This document shows positions 8,794-16,752 of a DNA stretch of 36,110 nucleotides, piece after piece. The notes below the pieces were generated by a model, which was not told the DNA's origin, made no database searches, and was given only the letters and a program-made list of their open reading frames with translations. The stretch comes from an uncultured Neokomagataea sp. (GTDB lineage: Bacteria; Pseudomonadota; Alphaproteobacteria; Acetobacterales; Acetobacteraceae): the NCBI RefSeq assembly GCF_946476835.1, contig NZ_CAMKWA010000017.1:1-36110 (forward strand), read 5' to 3'. The stretch's first letter is position 1. Each line of letters starts with the position of its first letter. The translations under genes were made by a program, and so were the position numbers.

Positions 8794-9477
8794 CTAGAGC
8801 ACGTTACGCACGGACACGACCACCTGCCCGTCCAGCATATCAATCCGCCGCTTTGCTAAATCCGCGTGCGAGGGGGAGTGCGTGACCATGATAATCGTCG
8901 CACCATCATCATTCAGGCGTTGGAGCATATCCATCACCTGCGCGCCATTTTCTGTATCCAAATTCCCGGTTGGTTCGTCGGCAAGGATAAGGCGCGGCTT
9001 ACCTACAATTGCACGCGCAATCGCCGCACGCTGCTGCTGACCACCGGAAAGCTGAGACGGATAATGCCGCGCCCGGTGTGCAATCCCCACATGGTCCATC
9101 GCCGCCGCAACGCGCTCTTTACGCTCTGCTTTCGGTATTTTCCGATAAATCAGAGCAAGATCTATGTTTTCCTCAATGGTGAGTTCATCAATCAGGTTAA
9201 AGCTTTGAAACACATAACCTAAATTCTCACGCCGGAACTGTGCCAGCATCACCTCACTCATCGTCGTGAGATCATGCTCTGCAAAGCGGTATTGCCCTGA
9301 TGTTGGCCGATCAATCGTTCCCAAAATATTTAAGAGCGTAGACTTCCCACATCCCGACGGCCCCATAATGGCCACAAATTCACCCGCATCAATGCTAACA
9401 TTCACATCATGCAGAGCCGTGGTCTCAACTTCGTCTGAACGGTACAAACGTTGAATATTTGAAAGCTGAATAAACAT
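8794..9477 (-). CDS. MacB/LolD-type ABC transporter ATP-binding protein
   Basis: A 227-residue cytoplasmic ATPase of the MacB/LolD/FtsE class. Visible motifs are Walker A GPSGCGKST, the Q-loop in VFQSFNLIDELT, the signature LSGGQQQRAAIARA, Walker B LILADEPTGNLD and the switch His in MVTHS. All catalytic residues are present. It should pair with the 818-residue permease downstream as a homodimer on two permease halves or chains. The frame extends to a TTG at 9498, but the ATG at 9477 has AAGGA eight bases upstream and leaves 17 bases after the adaptor stop, so it is the likely start. Third enzyme-class component of the tripartite export operon. Confidence 0.9.
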   Translation of the reverse strand: MFIQLSNIQRLYRSDEVETTALHDVNVSIDAGEFVAIMGPSGCGKSTLLNILGTIDRPTSGQYRFAEHDLTTMSEVMLAQFRRENLGYVFQSFNLIDELTIEENIDLALIYRKIPKAERKERVAAAMDHVGIAHRARHYPSQLSGGQQQRAAIARAIVGKPRLILADEPTGNLDTENGAQVMDMLQRLNDDGATIIMVTHSPSHADLAKRRIDMLDGQVVVSVRNVL

Positions 9478-9494
9478 GGTATTATTCCTTATTT

Positions 9495-10814
9495 TCAATG
9501 AATTGCGAGATGATTGAAGTTCTTATAGCTATTATATGAGGACACGATCACATGATCCCCCTCATGCACGCCGCTGGTAATTTCCACCTGCTCCGGGTTC
9601 CGCCGGCCAGAGGTCACGCTAACCCGCTCCGCGCTACGACCACCGGGGCTTTCCACAAAAGCGGATGTGCCTCCGCTGGCTTCCATCCACGCACCATTTG
9701 GCAACACAAGCGCCGTATGCGTCTCGCCCAAGGTCAAACGTACATCGACGCTCTCACCGCGTCGCAAATCACCTGGGGGCGGTTTGTCAAAAGTAAGCTC
9801 TGCTCGAAATTGACCATTGGTGACTTGTGGATGCACCCGCGATACCGTCATAGGCACCGCCACTTCGCCAAAACTCGCCGTCGCACGCTCACCAACGGCG
9901 ATGCGTCCGAGATAAAACTCATCAATATCTGCGTCGAGCCGATACTGACCCTCACTATCAATCTGGGCAATTTTATCACCCGCCTTCAACGACTGTCCGG
10001 GTTGCAATTCAAAATTCGTCACCCGTCCAGAAACCGGCGCCCGCAACACAAGAGAACTCAAACTGTCCCGTACGACAGACAAATTAGAGCGTAGACGTTC
10101 GGCTTCTTGAGAAATTTCTTGCTCCTGCCGCGAAAAGACACCCAAATCCTGGGCACGCGCAGTGTTCAAGCGTTGCAAACGCTGTGCGTAGTAATCACTC
10201 TCATCGCGGTAGGACTGCACATTTGCGTCCGATTCAAAGCCCTGCCCATGCAACTGTTCACGAATGGACAACTCCCGCTGCGCTTTGAGCAAATTATACC
10301 GCGCCTCCGCCATTTGCGTTTCTTCCGCTGTGCGGCTCTGCTGCAACGCCAGTTGCTGCGCGCTCACCGAACCGAGCTGACTGGCAATTTGTGCCTCGCG
10401 TGATGTGACATCCAGTTGAAGCTGTGGGTTCGTGAGCTTGGCCAGCACATCACCTTCCTTCACCAAGGCCCCGTCATGCGCGATCAGTTGCAGAACTTCA
10501 CCGCCCTGCACCGCATCGACAAAAGTCACATTCAACGGTGCGACCGTCGCCCGCACAGGGAGATAGTCGAGAAACGGAGCCGACTTCACCACCGCCACTT
10601 GCAGTTGATCGCTCGATACAGACAACGTGCCCGAGGCTGGAACCATCGCCCATACGCCCCACGCCAAAAGAAGAACCGCCACCGGTCCGCCATAGCGCAC
10701 AGCATAACGTAACGCCTTTTTCCGGCGAGACGGCGCAACGGCTCGGTCCATCCCCGTTCCGGAAATATTTTGGGACGCAGCCGCTTGCGCAGTGTTGAAA
10801 ACGGGATGATCCAT
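9495..10814 (-). CDS. HlyD/MacA-type periplasmic adaptor of the export operon
   Basis: A 439-residue membrane-fusion protein. It has an N-terminal cytoplasmic tail, a single membrane anchor (about 40-58), a split biotinyl-lipoyl domain (GEVLQLIAHDGALVKEGDVL, then LVLRAPVSGRVTNF), a coiled-coil hairpin (about 135-245) and a beta-barrel/proximal C-terminus ending near VHEGDHVIVSSY. It should bridge the ABC permease and the TolC channel. The open frame begins at 10946, but that would cross the divergent promoter. The ATG at 10814 has GAGGAG upstream and gives the normal tail, so it is used. First gene of the operon. Expression is probably controlled by the divergent regulator pair at 10910-13381. 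Confidence 0.88.
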   Translation of the reverse strand: MDHPVFNTAQAAASQNISGTGMDRAVAPSRRKKALRYAVRYGGPVAVLLLAWGVWAMVPASGTLSVSSDQLQVAVVKSAPFLDYLPVRATVAPLNVTFVDAVQGGEVLQLIAHDGALVKEGDVLAKLTNPQLQLDVTSREAQIASQLGSVSAQQLALQQSRTAEETQMAEARYNLLKAQRELSIREQLHGQGFESDANVQSYRDESDYYAQRLQRLNTARAQDLGVFSRQEQEISQEAERLRSNLSVVRDSLSSLVLRAPVSGRVTNFELQPGQSLKAGDKIAQIDSEGQYRLDADIDEFYLGRIAVGERATASFGEVAVPMTVSRVHPQVTNGQFRAELTFDKPPPGDLRRGESVDVRLTLGETHTALVLPNGAWMEASGGTSAFVESPGGRSAERVSVTSGRRNPEQVEITSGVHEGDHVIVSSYNSYKNFNHLAIH

Positions 10815-10844
10815 GCCACTGTTTCTCCTCATGACAAACAGTGT

Positions 10845-10850
10845 ATGATA
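10845..10850 (-). promoter_or_regulatory. Candidate -10 of the export operon
   Basis: On the minus strand TATCAT sits 31 bases upstream of the adaptor start codon. There is no good -35 (AATGCA at 17-bp spacing), which fits an activator-dependent promoter. I looked for a sigma-54 pattern (GG, ten bases, GC) in this interval and found none. Confidence 0.35.
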
Positions 10851-10909
10851 AAAATGTTCGTTTTTAGTGCATTGAAAATAAAGAGTATTTTTTAGATCTC
10901 CACCGGTAC

Positions 10910-12169
10910 ATGTCCGAAAACGAACAGACTGTCCGGAACCGTACACCCCTTACAAGGCCGTCAACCCCCGAAATGAACACACTTCAAAACGAATCGAACA
11001 AAACCCGCACCGTGCTGTTCGTTGATGATGACCCGGATATCCTCTCATCAGCACGCCTCCTGTTGCGACGGCACAGCATGACCATGGTGGAAGCACAGAA
11101 CACACAAGAGGCCCTCATGCGCCTTGCTTCCCACACGATTGACCTCGTTTTGCTGGATTTAAATTACTCGAAAGGCGCCCGGTCCGGTGCAGAAGGCATT
11201 ATCCTTCTCAAAGAAATACTACTCTTACGCCCGAACATGCCCGTCATTGTCGTCACTGGCCATAGCGGCATCACCATTGCCGTAGAAGCCATGCGCGCAG
11301 GCGCGGCAGATTTTGTCATGAAGCCGTGGAACAACAATCGCCTGATCGCCTTACTGCAAAAAAACCTTCAAACTCCCTCCCCCATATCTGATGCGAATGC
11401 AGAAGCCGTTTTTTTAGCCTCTTCTCCCACGATGCAAACCATCTTGACCACGGCGGATAGATTAGCTCCCACATGGGCATCTCTCCTCATCTACGGGCCG
11501 CCCGCATCTGGAAAGCTTTCCCTTGCCAAACGCATACATGCCCTCTCACGCGATCAAACCCCTCCCTGCCTCATCTGCTCTGACGATGACGCGTCATTAC
11601 CCAATCACGGCAAAACATGGCTCTGCCCGCAGATCGAGAACCTTCCTCATGCCACACAGCGTCATTTAGTCGAACGCCTAGAAGAATATGACGGCCCACG
11701 GCTCATTGCCCTATCATCTCTAGATCTCCTTGAGCTCAAAAAAGCTCTTCTCCCGCGGCTCATGCTTCATCTGGAAATGAGTGCTCTCTGCCTGCCTCCT
11801 CTTACCCGACGGCCAGAAGATATTGAGACGTTAACGCTGCACTTTTTACACTATTTCTCCACCCGGCATGCACTTCCTGCGCCCTCTCTTTCGCCGGAAA
11901 AATTAGCGCGTCTACAAACATCACCGTGGCCACAAGGCATACGCTCGCTACGGGCAACAATAGAGCGCGCTGTCCTCTCAGGTCACTGGGAAGAACCTGT
12001 CCCCCTTTCCGACCAGCCCCTGACACGTCAGGCCACACTAAAAGACACGGAACGTACTTTGGTCGAAGATGCTCTACGCAAACATGGCTTTAACGTCTCA
12101 CGCGCAGCACAAGAGTTGGGGCTAACACGCCCGGCACTTTATCGCCGCATGGCCCGGTATGACTTATAA
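10910..12169 (+). CDS. NtrC-like response regulator with degenerate AAA+ domain
   Basis: A 419-residue regulator (numbering from the first ATG). The receiver domain spans about 32-155 with acidic pocket D39-D41, phospho-acceptor D83 in LVLLDLNYSKG, T116 and K138. A shortened AAA+ region spans about 165-355 with a P-loop GPPASGKL at 196-203. A Fis-type helix-turn-helix spans about 385-416 (NVSRAAQELGLTRPALYRRM). The GAFTGA loop that contacts sigma-54 is absent and the central domain is shorter than in NtrC, so it probably acts on ordinary sigma-70 promoters. A second ATG at 10973 (MNTLQNES) would clear the tandem dyads and may be the real start. The kinase gene begins on the base after its stop codon. 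Confidence 0.85.
   Translation: MSENEQTVRNRTPLTRPSTPEMNTLQNESNKTRTVLFVDDDPDILSSARLLLRRHSMTMVEAQNTQEALMRLASHTIDLVLLDLNYSKGARSGAEGIILLKEILLLRPNMPVIVVTGHSGITIAVEAMRAGAADFVMKPWNNNRLIALLQKNLQTPSPISDANAEAVFLASSPTMQTILTTADRLAPTWASLLIYGPPASGKLSLAKRIHALSRDQTPPCLICSDDDASLPNHGKTWLCPQIENLPHATQRHLVERLEEYDGPRLIALSSLDLLELKKALLPRLMLHLEMSALCLPPLTRRPEDIETLTLHFLHYFSTRHALPAPSLSPEKLARLQTSPWPQGIRSLRATIERAVLSGHWEEPVPLSDQPLTRQATLKDTERTLVEDALRKHGFNVSRAAQELGLTRPALYRRMARYDL
10911..10945. promoter_or_regulatory. Two tandem TGTYCG-N4-CGNACA dyads, candidate regulator operators
   Basis: TGTCCGAAAACGAACA (10911-10926) and TGTCCGGAACCGTACA (10930-10945) share the pattern TGTYCG, four bases, CGNACA, with centres 19 bp apart. 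A further inverted copy of part of it, TGTTCGTTTT, lies at 10855-10864 and is the exact reverse complement of 10917-10926. Paired dyads upstream of an operon with a weak -35 are what an NtrC/Fis-type dimeric activator would use. They overlap the first codons of the longest regulator frame, which argues that translation starts downstream at 10973. Confidence 0.5.
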
Positions 12170-13381
12170 ATGAAACACCTACTCCGTCTCACTGTATCAC
12201 TCATCACTCTGACAGCTAGCGCTGCCTTAACGCTCCCCGCGTGGCACGCCCATTTTTACGCTTCATCCTGTTTACTCGCAGGCATCGCACTAACCTGCAT
12301 CACCTCCATTTTTTCACTCCAATATACTCTTCAACAACGCCCCCAAAAGCGAATTGAACATTCGATTGTCGCGCCGAAAGACCGCGAAACCATCCGCAAT
12401 CGTGCACTGCTCAATCACGTTCCCGTACCGCTCTTGTTTCGCACCATTGACGGCACATTACACACGGCCAATCGATCCGCGCGCCAGCTTTTTGGTACGG
12501 AAGGGCATTTGCTCAATCCACCAGACACACTGCTCTCAGCAATAGAGGCCCAACCCCCTTCCCCAAACGGTAAAATACTACGCCTCGTCTCTAACATAAC
12601 AGGCACATCCCGCCTCTATACGCTCTCCCTCAGCACAGGAAACCATGTAGGAGGCATTACCCATTATATTGCCCTGACAGATATTGAAGCTGGATTAAAC
12701 GCTGCTGAAGCACAGGCTCTTCGCGATATGCTGCATATTCTGAGCCATGAAATTATGAATTCTTTGACGCCGATTGTTTCCCTCTCAGCCACAGCAGAAG
12801 AGCTTTTTGCTGAACCCTATTCCCCTGAAACACAGACGCTCATGGCCAATGCTGTCTCAACCGTAAAACGACGTGCTGAAGGACTGGACCGTTTTGTACA
12901 AGGTTACCGGAATCTTGCCCGTCTACCCGCGCCACAACTCAAACCGCTTAACCTTGGCCGATTGCTACAAGAAACAGCCAAAATTTTTGAGGCACGTTGG
13001 CAGGGACGCGTATCGCTTGAAGTCTCACTCCCAGTCATATTGACCACTATTCAACTCGACCAAGCACAGATGGAGCAAGCACTTCTCAACATCCTCAACA
13101 ATGCAGCCGAAGCGACATTAGAGCGCGTGGAACCTCGCGTTCATCTTTCAGCCAAAGCAACATCGCACTCTGCATGTATTTACATACAAGACAATGGAAA
13201 CGGTATCCCGCCCGAACAAGAAGAAATGATCTTTCATCCCTTCGTTTCCCTCAAAGACAATGGAAACGGCATCGGACTAACACTCGCCCGACAAATTATT
13301 TTGGGACATGGAGGCTCTTTGACTTTGGATAAAGAAAATTGTTTTGGCAATTGGATCACAACATTCAAAATTTCTTTTTGA
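12170..13381 (+). CDS. Sensor histidine kinase partner of the NtrC-like regulator
   Basis: A 403-residue inner-membrane kinase. Two membrane segments (about 4-24 and 29-50) enclose almost no periplasmic loop. A PAS-like domain (about 78-172) follows. The dimerisation/phospho-acceptor helix has H193 in HILSHEIMNSLTPI, and the ATPase domain has the N-box NILNNAAEA, G1 DNGNGIP and G2 DNGNGIGLTLARQI. This NtrB/NtrY-like arrangement suggests sensing within the membrane or cytoplasm. The start codon directly abuts the regulator stop (TAAATG), so the two genes are translationally linked. The pair is divergent from the export operon and presumably controls it. No terminator was recognised downstream. 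Confidence 0.88.
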   Translation: MKHLLRLTVSLITLTASAALTLPAWHAHFYASSCLLAGIALTCITSIFSLQYTLQQRPQKRIEHSIVAPKDRETIRNRALLNHVPVPLLFRTIDGTLHTANRSARQLFGTEGHLLNPPDTLLSAIEAQPPSPNGKILRLVSNITGTSRLYTLSLSTGNHVGGITHYIALTDIEAGLNAAEAQALRDMLHILSHEIMNSLTPIVSLSATAEELFAEPYSPETQTLMANAVSTVKRRAEGLDRFVQGYRNLARLPAPQLKPLNLGRLLQETAKIFEARWQGRVSLEVSLPVILTTIQLDQAQMEQALLNILNNAAEATLERVEPRVHLSAKATSHSACIYIQDNGNGIPPEQEEMIFHPFVSLKDNGNGIGLTLARQIILGHGGSLTLDKENCFGNWITTFKISF

Positions 13382-13618
13382 GTAAACTGGATAACCTTCA
13401 GAGCTTAAGCAACTTAACGTAAGATCACCGACCATTTTTCTTCGACATATGGCTTGGGTCTTACGCCGTGTCCGTAGGGTACCATTAAGAACGTAACCGG
13501 TTTTACCCTGCTGCAGAGTTAGATTAACGTCAAGCCCCATGGAAAACTGAGAAGTAGCCCCCAAAATCCAGACAATGAGTTAAGCTCGTTTTTCCTGACG
13601 CAAGGAAGACGACGACGA

Positions 13619-13665
13619 TGAAAGTCTCGTGCAAGAATCACTCAGCTGAGTTCACGTCCCGTGAC
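13619..13665 (+). pseudogene. Possible N-terminal stub of a second IS3-type orfA
   Basis: Starting at an ATG, the frame reads MKVSCKNHSAEFTS, resembling the KNHSAEFKAKVAL opening of IS2/IS3-group orfA proteins. Homology stops at about 13660 where unrelated sequence and then an IS407-like orfA begin. This suggests one element inserted into, or recombined with, another. The match is short, so this is tentative. The region 13382-13618 before it holds no gene I can recognise. Confidence 0.3.
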
Positions 13666-13724
13666 GTACCCCCCGGGAATGTATCCATTTTACAGTAGTG
13701 TCCGTTTGAGAAGGAAGCGGGCCT

Positions 13725-13979
13725 ATGAAACGCAGTCGTTTTACGGAAGAGCAGATTATCAAGATCCTGCACGAGCATGAGGTGGGACTGAAAGTACCTG
13801 ATCTCTGCTGCAGACACAGTATGACTGATGCCACGTTGCACAAGTGGAAAACCCGTTATGGAGGCCGTGAGGTCTCGGAAGCAAAAAAGCTGCGTGCGTT
13901 AGAAGACGAAAACACCCGTCTGAAACGCCTTTTGGTTGATGCAATATTGGATAATGCGGCCTTGAAGGGCATGTCGTGA
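13725..13979 (+). pseudogene. IS3-family (IS407-like) orfA, 3'-truncated
   Basis: An 84-codon frame with a good AAGGA site upstream. It starts MKRSRFTEEQIIKILHEHE and contains the helix-turn-helix region (CRHSMTDATLHKWKTRYGG) and the leucine-zipper-like LRALEDENTRLKRLLVDAIL typical of IS407-group orfA. Complete relatives end in about LKDLLSKK; here the frame leaves the homology at LKGMS, pointing to a small deletion at the orfA/orfB junction. It may still be translated but cannot support transposition because orfB is broken. Confidence 0.8.
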
Positions 13980-14215
13980 ACCATAAGAGGCTATTCCGCC
14001 TCTATCAGGATGTAGGTTGAAGGTTCGTCATCGCAGTGGTCGCGAAAAGAGTTTGGGGACGCGTACGGCACTCAGAACCAGGGCAACGCTAGAGCTTGGA
14101 TTTCGTCTCTGACGCGTTCATCTGCGGTCGGCAATCCGCATTCTTAACAATCATTGCTGATGTGAGCCGAGAAAACTTGGCGCTCATTGTTGATACGTCT
14201 TTATCCGGGGGAGAC
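13976..14215 (+). pseudogene. IS3-family (IS407-like) orfB fragments
   Basis: Across frames the plus strand shows VNHKRLFRLYQDVG, then GTRTALRTRATLELG-like sequence, then LDFVSDAFICGRQSAFLTII and VSRENLALIVDTSLSGG. These are consecutive parts of an IS407-group DDE transposase, including the first catalytic Asp (LDFVSDAF). Frameshifts interrupt it and the downstream catalytic Asp and Glu region is missing. From about 14216 to 14470 I see no gene, only AT-rich DNA leading to the next promoter. Confidence 0.7.
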
Positions 14216-14470
14216 GTCAACCCGGAAGAAAGCCCCTGCTCCGCATCGCGCAAGCGATAACGGCGCATCAGCAAAAAAACCGAACTCAGCCACCCTATCA
14301 CTCACAACATCAGAACAACCACAATTTCAAAAAGCACCCTTCCCTATATAACGACGAATATACAGTATTTTAAACTATGATTTATAAAAAAATACCACCA
14401 TGATTGTCCAGTAATTAAACAATTCCCAATATTGGATGACATATATTGTTAAAAAAGAGAAAAATATGTA

Positions 14471-14489
14471 GCGAATGAGAACCATTCTA
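14471..14489 (+). promoter_or_regulatory. Fur-box-like operator upstream of siderophore receptor
   Basis: GCGAATGAGAACCATTCTA matches the 19-base Fur consensus GATAATGATAATCATTATC at 13 positions and keeps its dyad centre. It lies 17 bases before the receptor start codon, in the right place to block transcription or translation initiation when iron is sufficient. Confidence 0.65.
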
Positions 14490-14505
14490 AATAAGGCAGG
14501 TTCTG

Positions 14506-16752
14506 ATGTTACGTGGCGATCACTTTAGTCGTATATGTGCTTATACTTTGCTGGGTCTTTGCTTATCGGGGACTATATTAAGCTCTTCTGCATATGGTGC
14601 GGCAGCAGGCGAGACACAGCCTGATACGCGCAAAGCGCATGGAATTAATTATCAGGGTAGCAAAGAGGTTAACGGCCAAGAAAAGCTGACTGTCTGGGGA
14701 AAATATCACTCTCAACTAACCTCGGTTTCTCCAAATAAAAAATATACAGCGTCTCTTCTTGATACGCCTCGGTCTGTCTCCGTCATTACACAAGAACAAA
14801 TGAAGTTGGTGAATGCCACGTCATTTGAAGAAGCAATGCGTACGGTTCCCGGGGTTAGTTTCCGTGCAGGGGACGCCTATGCAGTTCCAGGAGGGAATTA
14901 CCCCGTTATCCGTGGCTTTGGCTCGTATAGTAATATGTTTATTGATGGTTTGCGCGATAGTGGTGTGACGCAGCGTGAAGTGTTTGACGTAGATGAAATG
15001 GAGGTTTTGAAGGGGCCTGGTTCGGTTTATGGCGGCCGCGGTGGCCTAGGTGGGCAGATTAATATCACAACCAAAAAAGCAGAAGCTGGAAATTTCACGT
15101 CTGGGCAGGTTGGATTTGGTACTTCGGATTACAAAAGAGGCACGATTGATATTAATCGACAGATTAACGCCACAACAGCTTTACGTTTGAATGCTATGGG
15201 GGCTGATGGAGAGACGGCAGGGCGCAGTCCGGTCGGCGGTCATAAATGGGGTATAGCGCCGTCTGCCTCTTTTGGTTTGGGAACACCGACGCGTCTTACA
15301 TTGGGCTATTATCATTTATATTCGTTTGATATGCCTGACTATTCTGCGCCATATAGCAAAACAACGCATGAACCTATTGAGATACCTAGAAATACGGTTT
15401 TAGGTCTACAAGACCGGGATTTTGAACGGAATACAACAGATATAGGGCAAGTTATTCTAGAGCAGGATCTCTGGAAAAATTTTGTATTCCGTAACACGTT
15501 GCAGTGGACCAGCACTCAGTATGATTACATCGCTACAAACCCACAGTGGCAGAGTAGTGCATTAAAAAATCAAACTATTGAGTTGGAGGCAAAGTCGGGC
15601 CTTTTCCATACGGATAATTTCCAAGAACAGGCAATGGTTTCTGGCAAGTTTGATACCGGATTTATCCGTCATTCGATTAACGCTGGAATTGAGCTGTCGC
15701 GTGAACGCTCTAACCGTAATGAATATTATGTCAAAGATGCTGCTGGTAATAATTTACGAAATGGTGGGGCGTGCAGCATTTCATATAATTGTGTTTTGGC
15801 ATCAAACGTGGGCAGCTGGAGCGCCTCTAATCCTTGGACAGGGTCCTACAGTGTAGGTGAGCCAGGTATTGCCCCACTGAACACGAATGTAGACACTGGA
15901 TCAGCGTATGCATTTGATACAATGTATATGCTGCATGATCATTTATTGATTAATGGTGGTGTGCGGTTTGATCGTTTTATGACGTCTGCTGTGCAAGGGA
16001 ATGTTGGTCTAAGCAACAACCAGAGCTTTATTAATTATCAGGCAGGTGCGGTTTATAAGCCCATTAAGCCTGTGAGCATCTACTTTTCATATGCCACAGC
16101 GTCGAACCCTGTAGGTGTAGATGCTGGTGCAGATGGGCAAATTGCTCTTTCGACGGCGAATAATAAGTTGGCACCTGAAAATGGTAAGAATGTTGAGGTC
16201 GGTGCCAAAGCGGATTTGTTTAGCGGCAGGTTTTCTGTGACGGGCTCTTTGTTCAATGGAAAAATGACAAATGCACAGGTTTCTGATGGTTATGGAAACC
16301 AGATTGATGCAGGGACGCAGCGGGTACGTGGCGCTGAAGTGAATGTCGCCGGGAATATTACGCCTCGTTGGGAAATGTTTGGTGGCTGGACTTATTTAGA
16401 CAGTACGGTTGTGAGTGGTGGCCCTACAAATGCAAATGTAGGAAAAATGTTCCCGTATACTCCACGAAATTCTGTTGCTTTGTGGAGTACATATCGTGTG
16501 CTTCCCAGCCTAAAAGCCGGTGGCGGGGTGACGTATATGAGCAGGCGTTACACTAACGTCACGGATGCTACATGGGTGCCTGGATATGTACGATTGGATT
16601 TGGTCGCGAACTATCAAATCAATCATGCATTGGATCTACAAGCAAATCTCCAGAACCTGACGAACAAGCGTTATTATGACCGAATATACACCAACTATTC
16701 GCGTATTGCTGCGGGACGTACTGTCACGTTCCAACTGAACTTTAAGTTATAA
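14506..16752 (+). CDS. TonB-dependent siderophore receptor (Fur-box-preceded)
   Basis: A 748-residue outer-membrane receptor. A signal peptide occupies about 1-33. A TonB-box-like EKLTVWG is near 59-65, the plug domain covers about 83-195 (LLDTPRSVSVITQEQM, VEVLKGPGSVYGGRGGLGG), and the 22-strand barrel runs to the end. The plug pattern (FIDGLRDSG, GRGGLGG) resembles Fiu-like catecholate receptors, but substrate assignment is only a guess. A Fur box just upstream and an AAGG site near the ATG fit iron-starvation expression. Oddly, the chain ends in Leu (FQLNFKL) rather than the usual terminal Phe/Trp of the barrel-assembly signal. Its 3' end overlaps the convergent kinase gene by 11 bp. Confidence 0.9.
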   Translation: MLRGDHFSRICAYTLLGLCLSGTILSSSAYGAAAGETQPDTRKAHGINYQGSKEVNGQEKLTVWGKYHSQLTSVSPNKKYTASLLDTPRSVSVITQEQMKLVNATSFEEAMRTVPGVSFRAGDAYAVPGGNYPVIRGFGSYSNMFIDGLRDSGVTQREVFDVDEMEVLKGPGSVYGGRGGLGGQINITTKKAEAGNFTSGQVGFGTSDYKRGTIDINRQINATTALRLNAMGADGETAGRSPVGGHKWGIAPSASFGLGTPTRLTLGYYHLYSFDMPDYSAPYSKTTHEPIEIPRNTVLGLQDRDFERNTTDIGQVILEQDLWKNFVFRNTLQWTSTQYDYIATNPQWQSSALKNQTIELEAKSGLFHTDNFQEQAMVSGKFDTGFIRHSINAGIELSRERSNRNEYYVKDAAGNNLRNGGACSISYNCVLASNVGSWSASNPWTGSYSVGEPGIAPLNTNVDTGSAYAFDTMYMLHDHLLINGGVRFDRFMTSAVQGNVGLSNNQSFINYQAGAVYKPIKPVSIYFSYATASNPVGVDAGADGQIALSTANNKLAPENGKNVEVGAKADLFSGRFSVTGSLFNGKMTNAQVSDGYGNQIDAGTQRVRGAEVNVAGNITPRWEMFGGWTYLDSTVVSGGPTNANVGKMFPYTPRNSVALWSTYRVLPSLKAGGGVTYMSRRYTNVTDATWVPGYVRLDLVANYQINHALDLQANLQNLTNKRYYDRIYTNYSRIAAGRTVTFQLNFKL

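Noticed and set aside
10815-10910. Possible sigma-54 promoter for the export operon, suggested by the NtrC-like regulator
   Set aside because: No GG-N10-GC pattern in the interval on the minus strand; a weak sigma-70-like -10 fits better.
13277-13564. 95-codon minus-strand frame overlapping the end of the first kinase gene
   Set aside because: Its second half is antisense to the kinase coding region and the first half shows no recognisable domain or start signal.
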